A stretch of DNA of 9,662 nt from an uncultured Eubacteriales bacterium (GTDB taxonomy: Bacteria > Bacillota > Clostridia > Oscillospirales > Acutalibacteraceae), in contig CABQAC010000057.1 in NCBI GenBank assembly GCA_902462035.1, forward strand, positions 1 through 9,662, read 5' to 3'. The position numbers and the translations under genes are program-made. Positions 5,725-9,662 of the stretch are shown here, in pieces. Under the pieces are notes generated by a model. The model searched no databases, was not told the origin of the DNA, and saw only the letters and a list, made by a program, of their open reading frames with translations. Position 1 is the first letter of the stretch; every line of letters begins with the position of its first letter.

Positions 5725-7884
5725 TTATTGAGGCGAATCGAGCCGCATGGTCAGGCTGATGCGCTTTTTAACCGTGTCCACCGAAAGGATCCGCACCCGG
5801 ACCACATCGCCGATTTTGACCGCTTCGGACGGGTGGCGGATGAACCGGCCGCCGATTTGGGAGATATGCACCAGCCCGTCCTGATGGACGCCGATGTCCA
5901 CAAACGCGCCAAAGTCGATGACGTTGCGCACGGTACCGTCCAGCTCCATGCCGGGTTTTAAGTCCTCGATAGACAAAACATCGGTGCGAAGCAAGGGCGG
6001 GGGGAGTTCGTCGCGGGGGTCGCGGCCCGGCCGCAGCAGCTCGGCCACAATATCCCGCAGGGTGGGTACGCCCACCGAAAGCTGGGCGGCGGCGGATTCG
6101 TATCCCACCGCCTCTACCCGGGCGGGCAGATCGCGCAGGCCGCCTTTTTTCAGTTCCGCCGCCGTAAACCCGCACAGGGAGAGCAGCGCCTTGGCGGCAT
6201 GGTACGATTCGGGATGGACCGCTGTGTTGTCAAGCGGATTCTTACTCTCCGGCACCCGCAAAAAGCCCGCGCATTGCTCGAACGCTTTTGGGCCCAGCTT
6301 GGGCACCTTTTTCAGTTCCGACCGGGAGGAAAAGGCCCCGTTTTCTTCCCGGTAGGCCACGATTGTCTTGGCCACCGTACCGTTGATACCCGCCACACGG
6401 GCAAGCAGGGAAGGGGAGGCGGTATTGACGTCTACCCCCACGGTGTTGACGCAGTCTTCCACCACGCCGGCCAGCGCTTCATCCAATCGTTTTTGGGGCA
6501 TATCGTGCTGGTACTGGCCTACGCCGACCGCTTTGGGATCGATCTTAACCAATTCGGCCAATGGATCTTGCAGCCGCCGGGCAATAGAGATGGCGCTGCG
6601 CAGGTTGACGTCGTAATCCGGAAATTCCTCCCCCGCCAGCTTAGAGGCGGAATAAACCGAAGCGCCCGCCTCGCTGACCACCAGGTAGGAAAGGCCGCCG
6701 GGCATTTCGCGGATCAGGTCCGCGGCAAAGATCTCCGTCTCCCGCGAGGCGGTGCCGTTGCCGATGGCGATGACTTCTACCCGATGTTTTTGAATCATCC
6801 GGCTTAAAATAGCCTTGGCTTCCGCAACCTTATTGCGGGGCGGCACAGGGTAGATGACCGCGGTATCCAGCACCCGGCCGGTGGAATCCACCACCGCCAC
6901 CTTGCAGCCGTGGGCATACCCGGGGTCCAGCCCCAGCGCGACCCGGCCCTTGACCGGCGGCTGCATCAGCAGATGGCGCAGATTCAGGGAAAAAACCCCG
7001 ATGGCTTGTTCCGCGGCCCGGGCGGTAAGCGCGCTGCGGATTTCCCGCTCCAGCGAAGGGAAGATCAGCCGCTCGTAGCTGTCCTTGGCCGCATCCCGCA
7101 CCGCTTGGGTACAGGGGGAGCCACCCTTGACGCAGACCCTGTCAATGATGAACAAGGCCCGGTCTTCGTCAAACTCCACCGAAACCTTTAAAAACCCCTC
7201 CCGCTCCCCGCGGTCAATGGCCAGCACCCGGTGGCTGGCGGCCTTCTCCACCGGCTCCCGGTAATCATAATATTGGGCGTAGACCGAGTCTTCCTCCTTT
7301 GCGGCTTTGGACACCAACTGCGACTGGGCCATCGCCACGTTGCGCAGCCGCTTGCGGACCTCGGCATTATCCGAAATTTCCTCGGCAATGATGTCTTCCG
7401 CCCCCGCCAGCGCTTGGGCCGCGTCTTCCACCCCCAGTTCGGGGTTAACATAATCCGCCGCAGCCTCCAGCGGCGCGGGGCCGGCCGCGGCCTGGGCCAA
7501 CAGGTATTCCGCCAGCGGGGCAAGCCCCTTTTCCCGGGCAATGGACGCCCTGGTCCGGCGTTTGGGCCGGAACGGCCGGTAAATGTCGTCAATTTCCGCC
7601 AACGTGGCCGCATTGTCCAGCGATTGGGCAAGTTCCGGCGTCATGGCCTCCAGCCCCTGGATCAGGTCGCGAACCTCCTCCCGGCGTTTGTCCAGGCCTC
7701 GCAGGTATTCCAGCCGTTCCCCCATCTGGCGCAGGACCTGGTCGTCCAGCGATCCGTGCTGTTCTTTGCGGTAACGGGCGATAAAGGGGATGGTATTCCC
7801 CTCGTCGATCAGCAAAATGACTTGTTCCACCTGTTCCCGGCGGACCTCAAACTGCTTGGCAAGCGCGCCGGCATAATCGGTCAT
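5725..7884 (-). CDS. tex: Tex family RNA-binding transcription accessory protein
   Basis: A 719-residue protein, the usual length for Gram-positive Tex. Domain order is the N-terminal helical Tex domain (about 1-190, with TIPFIARYRKEQHGSLDD at 31-48 and IDDIYRPFRPKRRTR at 98-112), then a YqgF/RNase H-like domain (about 315-445) with GLDPG (318-322), GNGTASRETE (375-384) and SEAGASVYSAS (404-414). A double helix-hairpin-helix region follows (about 487-545, NTASPSLLARVAGI and VPKLGPKAFEQCAGFLRV), then a C-terminal S1 domain (646-715, VRNVIDFGAFVDIGVHQDGLVHIS). Tex binds nucleic acid and affects transcription and toxin or competence genes in other bacteria, in the cytoplasm. The ATG has GAAAGGAAG 9 bases upstream. 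It starts 97 bases after the DUF1624 gene with no terminator between, which suggests co-transcription. Confidence 0.97.
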   Translation of the reverse strand: MTDYAGALAKQFEVRREQVEQVILLIDEGNTIPFIARYRKEQHGSLDDQVLRQMGERLEYLRGLDKRREEVRDLIQGLEAMTPELAQSLDNAATLAEIDDIYRPFRPKRRTRASIAREKGLAPLAEYLLAQAAAGPAPLEAAADYVNPELGVEDAAQALAGAEDIIAEEISDNAEVRKRLRNVAMAQSQLVSKAAKEEDSVYAQYYDYREPVEKAASHRVLAIDRGEREGFLKVSVEFDEDRALFIIDRVCVKGGSPCTQAVRDAAKDSYERLIFPSLEREIRSALTARAAEQAIGVFSLNLRHLLMQPPVKGRVALGLDPGYAHGCKVAVVDSTGRVLDTAVIYPVPPRNKVAEAKAILSRMIQKHRVEVIAIGNGTASRETEIFAADLIREMPGGLSYLVVSEAGASVYSASKLAGEEFPDYDVNLRSAISIARRLQDPLAELVKIDPKAVGVGQYQHDMPQKRLDEALAGVVEDCVNTVGVDVNTASPSLLARVAGINGTVAKTIVAYREENGAFSSRSELKKVPKLGPKAFEQCAGFLRVPESKNPLDNTAVHPESYHAAKALLSLCGFTAAELKKGGLRDLPARVEAVGYESAAAQLSVGVPTLRDIVAELLRPGRDPRDELPPPLLRTDVLSIEDLKPGMELDGTVRNVIDFGAFVDIGVHQDGLVHISQIGGRFIRHPSEAVKIGDVVRVRILSVDTVKKRISLTMRLDSPQ

Positions 7885-7981
7885 TTGTTTTCTTCTTCCT
7901 TTCGTAACTCCACCAGTCCGTAATGCCCCCGCGTATCCGGCTCCGCTTCGACAAGGCCAAAAACGCCAGGGAAAAAATCGT

Positions 7982-8764
7982 TCACCCTATCCACTGGGCC
8001 ACGGTGGCCACCGCGAATAAAAGGGGCTGGTGGAGGATATAAATGATCAGCGCGTTGCGCCCCACCCAGGAGAAAAAGGGCACACGGCTGCGGTAGGTAA
8101 ACGCGGGAAAACGCCCATCGGCGGCATACCGCCCCAAAAAGGTACCCGTCAAAAAAAGGAACAGCCAGGGGAACAGGGGAAAATAATCCGCCGAGCGGAA
8201 ACTTTCGCCCCGGATGCCGAGGAAAAACAGCCTGGGCGTATTTTGCAGGTCCAGCGGCAGGCGCCACTGGGCAAGGCCCGGAACGCCCAAATAGGTGGAC
8301 GGGTACGGCGCATTCAGCCCCCAAGTCAGCAGCGCCAAAAGCAGGCATAAAACCAAACCCGCCCAAAAGGGCACCCGCGACAAAGGCTTTTGCAACAGGC
8401 CGAACAGGATCATGCAAAGGGCAAGCATATGCAGCACGCCGAACAGGATGGCTTCTTCCGGCACGACCAGAACGGTAACCAGGGTGACCGCCGCGGCCAC
8501 GGCCGCAAGCTTGATTCCGCGAATCAGATTCGAGTGGGAGAGCTGCGACGCGATTCCAGAAATTACGACAAAGGCGGCGGCGAAAAACGGCTCCGCAGGG
8601 GTAAAGAAGTCCAGCAGGATTTTAAAAAAGGGGCTGCCAAACACGCCGGCAAGCAGGTAAAAGCCGTGGTAAAACACCATACACAGCACGGCGAACCCCC
8701 GGATTTCGTCCATAAGATGAATGCGGGCCCCTCGTACGGGCGGCGCGGCCGCCTGTGGTTCCAT
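7982..8764 (-). CDS. DUF1624 / HGSNAT-catalytic-like membrane acyltransferase
   Basis: A 260-residue integral membrane protein of the DUF1624 (heparan-alpha-glucosaminide N-acetyltransferase catalytic, HGSNAT_cat) family. Marks are RIHLMDEIRGFAVLCMVFYHG (from 14, with the conserved D-E-x-R-G-F and H33), FVVISGIASQLSHSN (65-79) and LFGVLHMLALCMIL (107-120, conserved His). DYFPLFPW (193-200) and GRNALIIYILHQPLLF (235-250) complete the set. Seven or so hydrophobic segments are visible, as expected for an enzyme moving acyl groups across the membrane onto a sugar or other acceptor; the acceptor here is unknown. Start at MEPQAA with AAGGAAGGGGG upstream. An in-frame frame runs on to 8854, but that part is the leader holding the promoter downstream region. 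It heads a probable unit with tex and ychF, which is not an obvious functional pairing. Confidence 0.88.
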   Translation of the reverse strand: MEPQAAAPPVRGARIHLMDEIRGFAVLCMVFYHGFYLLAGVFGSPFFKILLDFFTPAEPFFAAAFVVISGIASQLSHSNLIRGIKLAAVAAAVTLVTVLVVPEEAILFGVLHMLALCMILFGLLQKPLSRVPFWAGLVLCLLLALLTWGLNAPYPSTYLGVPGLAQWRLPLDLQNTPRLFFLGIRGESFRSADYFPLFPWLFLFLTGTFLGRYAADGRFPAFTYRSRVPFFSWVGRNALIIYILHQPLLFAVATVAQWIG

Positions 8765-8796
8765 GGCAGCGCATGCCCCCTTCCTTCTCAATTTTA

Positions 8797-8817
8797 CCTT
8801 TTCTTTTACAGAAAAGG
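8797..8817 (-). repeat. Leader hairpin of the DUF1624 gene
   Basis: CCTTTTCT-loop-AGAAAAGG forms an 8-bp stem with a 5-base loop within the short (about 57 nt) leader. It lies about 30 bases before the start codon and just upstream of the ribosome site. It is followed by TAAAATT rather than a T tract, so it is probably not a terminator. Confidence 0.35.
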
Positions 8818-8827
8818 CATGAAGATT

Positions 8828-8856
8828 ATTATAGCATATCCCCGGATTTCGCACAA
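8828..8856 (-). promoter_or_regulatory. Extended -10 promoter for DUF1624-tex-ychF
   Basis: Minus-strand -10 TATAAT (8833-8828) is preceded by TGC, making an extended TGnTATAAT element. At 17 bases upstream lies a weak -35 TTGTGC (8856-8851). The start point would be near 8821. No other good promoter was noticed before tex or ychF, so this may drive the whole unit. Confidence 0.65.
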
Positions 8857-8867
8857 TCGGATTCTGC

Positions 8868-8885
8868 TTGTCAAACTATTGACAA
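8868..8885. promoter_or_regulatory. Perfect inverted repeat over the ABC promoter -35 (operator candidate)
   Basis: TTGTCAA-ACTA-TTGACAA has perfect 7-base arms and a 4-base spacer. The right arm contains the -35 hexamer TTGACA of the plus-strand promoter, and the repeat lies 12 bases upstream of the divergent DUF1624 -35. A dimeric regulator bound here would occlude the ABC promoter and might affect the divergent one. Confidence 0.5.
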
Positions 8886-8907
8886 TCTTAAAAAACGGGT
8901 GTATTGT
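8879..8907 (+). promoter_or_regulatory. Sigma-A promoter for the ABC transporter gene
   Basis: Consensus -35 TTGACA (8879-8884), a 17-base spacer and -10 TATTGT (8902-8907). The start point would be near 8914, giving a leader of about 58 nt before the TTG start. Confidence 0.75.
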
Positions 8908-8936
8908 ATCAATCAGCTAGTACAATAATACACTAG
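8899..8936. promoter_or_regulatory. Repeat-rich operator candidate at the ABC promoter start point
   Basis: GTGTATTGTA (8899-8908) is mirrored by TACAATAATACAC (8921-8933), with a three-base insertion in the right copy. Within it, CTAGTACAATAATACACTAG (8917-8936) has 5-base inverted arms. The cluster covers the -10 and the start point. TGTATTA/TAGTACA-type repeats at this place are typical of GntR (YtrA subfamily) regulators that control BcrA-like ABC operons in Firmicutes. The regulator itself is not in the window. Confidence 0.45.
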
Positions 8937-8971
8937 CCGCGGTCTGATATCGCATGAAAGGGGATGGCATT

Positions 8972-9662
8972 TTGTCAGACGTCGTTCTAAGCACGCGTTC
9001 GCTGGTAAAACGGATCGGCAGCCGGACGATCATCGACGATCTTTCCATCGAAGTGCAAAAGGGAGAGATTTTCGGTTTTTTAGGGCCAAACGGGGCGGGA
9101 AAGACCACCACCATTAAGATGATTACCGGGCTTTCCAAAATTACCAGCGGGGAAATTACGGTTTGCGGCAAGAACATTCGGGATGACTACGAGGGCTATA
9201 TGGCCAACATCGGCGCCATTGTAGAGGAACCGCAGCTGTACAAGTACCTTTCGGGCCTGGATAACCTAAAGTTTTACGCGGCCATGTACCCGCATCTGAC
9301 CCAGTCCAGGGTGCGCGAGGTCGTGGAGATTACCGGGCTGCAAAACCGCATCCAGGACAAGGTTAAAACCTATTCGCTGGGGATGCGGCAGCGGCTGGGC
9401 CTGGCTCAGGCGCTGCTGCACCAGCCCGCTCTGTTGATCCTGGACGAACCCACCAACGGGCTGGATCCGGCAGGCATGAAAGAAATCAGGGATTTTTTGA
9501 AATACCTGTGCCATCAATTCGGCACCACCGTGTTCGTTTCCAGCCACCAATTGGCGGAAATGCAGCAGATGTGCGACCGGGTGGCAATCATCCAAAACGG
9601 CAGGCTTTTGGGGGTGCGCACCGTGGCGGAAATGACCGGCTTGGCAGGCGGCGGCGCCCGGG
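8972..9662 (+). CDS. ABC transporter ATP-binding protein, BcrA/LanF-like (3' end missing)
   Basis: The first 230 residues of an ABC ATPase are present; the frame is open to the window edge. Walker A is GPNGAGKTT (38-46), the signature is YSLGMRQRL (134-142), Walker B is LLILDEP (154-160) with D-loop TNGLDPAG, and the switch histidine is in VSSHQLAE (H192). The Q-loop position reads VEEPQLYKYLSGLDNL (84-99), the E-E-P form common in bacitracin/lantibiotic-resistance ATPases rather than a classic glutamine. These ATPases power export of peptides or self-protection transport with a separate permease, presumably encoded downstream. The start is taken as TTG at 8972 because AAAGGGG lies 8 bases upstream. 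An in-frame ATG at 8954 has no ribosome site and overlaps the region before that AAAGGGG. Regulation by a dimeric repressor is suggested by the two repeat elements over its promoter. Substrate unknown. Confidence 0.93.
   Translation, partial: MSDVVLSTRSLVKRIGSRTIIDDLSIEVQKGEIFGFLGPNGAGKTTTIKMITGLSKITSGEITVCGKNIRDDYEGYMANIGAIVEEPQLYKYLSGLDNLKFYAAMYPHLTQSRVREVVEITGLQNRIQDKVKTYSLGMRQRLGLAQALLHQPALLILDEPTNGLDPAGMKEIRDFLKYLCHQFGTTVFVSSHQLAEMQQMCDRVAIIQNGRLLGVRTVAEMTGLAGGGAR

Noticed and set aside
7881..8417. 178-codon minus-strand frame overlapping DUF1624 as an independent gene
   Set aside because: Most of it overlaps the well-supported membrane protein in another frame; only the tail across the gap was kept as a weak observation.

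Overview
The window looks like a chromosomal segment of a Firmicute, most likely a Clostridia / Oscillospirales-type gut anaerobe. The reasons are Shine-Dalgarno sites of the AAAGGAGG type before nearly every gene, consensus sigma-A promoters, GC-rich hairpin-plus-T terminators, codons that often end in G or C, and close resemblance of the encoded families to clostridial ones. The genus cannot be settled from the sequence alone. No RNA gene, CRISPR array, insertion sequence or integrase was seen, and no gene-free stretch exceeds 300 bases (the longest are the permease leader, about 286 bases, and the marR/HEAT intergenic region, about 264 bases).

Left part (1-3905, all minus strand): a CYTH/triphosphate tunnel domain protein; an NCS2 (AzgA-type) purine permease with its own promoter and a leader of about 190 nt that contains an attenuator-like hairpin; a solitary Abi_2-family HEPN protein (putative abortive-infection type); and a MarR-family regulator. 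Terminators separate the permease from CYTH and marR from abi, so these are mostly single-gene units.

Middle (3906-4560): the marR promoter (minus) and a good plus-strand promoter point towards each other. A GAATGA/TCATTC palindrome lies between their start points. The plus-strand transcript would read into a small HEAT-repeat protein, which ends at a strong bidirectional terminator shared with the convergent ychF gene.

Right part (4572-8764, minus strand): a likely three-gene transcription unit, DUF1624 membrane acyltransferase-like protein, then tex, then ychF, with gaps of 97 and 58 nt and no clear terminator between genes. Tex (RNA-binding transcription factor) and YchF (ribosome-binding ATPase) are core genetic-information genes. 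The extended -10 promoter before the DUF1624 gene could drive all three.

Right edge (8820-9662): divergent from that unit, a BcrA/LanF-like ABC transporter ATPase begins at a TTG codon and runs off the window. Its promoter is overlapped by a perfect TTGTCAA/TTGACAA inverted repeat and a GntR-like TAGTACA/TGTATT repeat region, so it is probably an inducible exporter operon whose permease and regulator lie outside the window.

Most of the window is ordinary. The places that deserve a second look are the regulatory regions (permease leader, marR/HEAT convergent promoters, ABC/DUF1624 divergent promoter), the lone Abi_2 gene, and a tiny ORF after marR.
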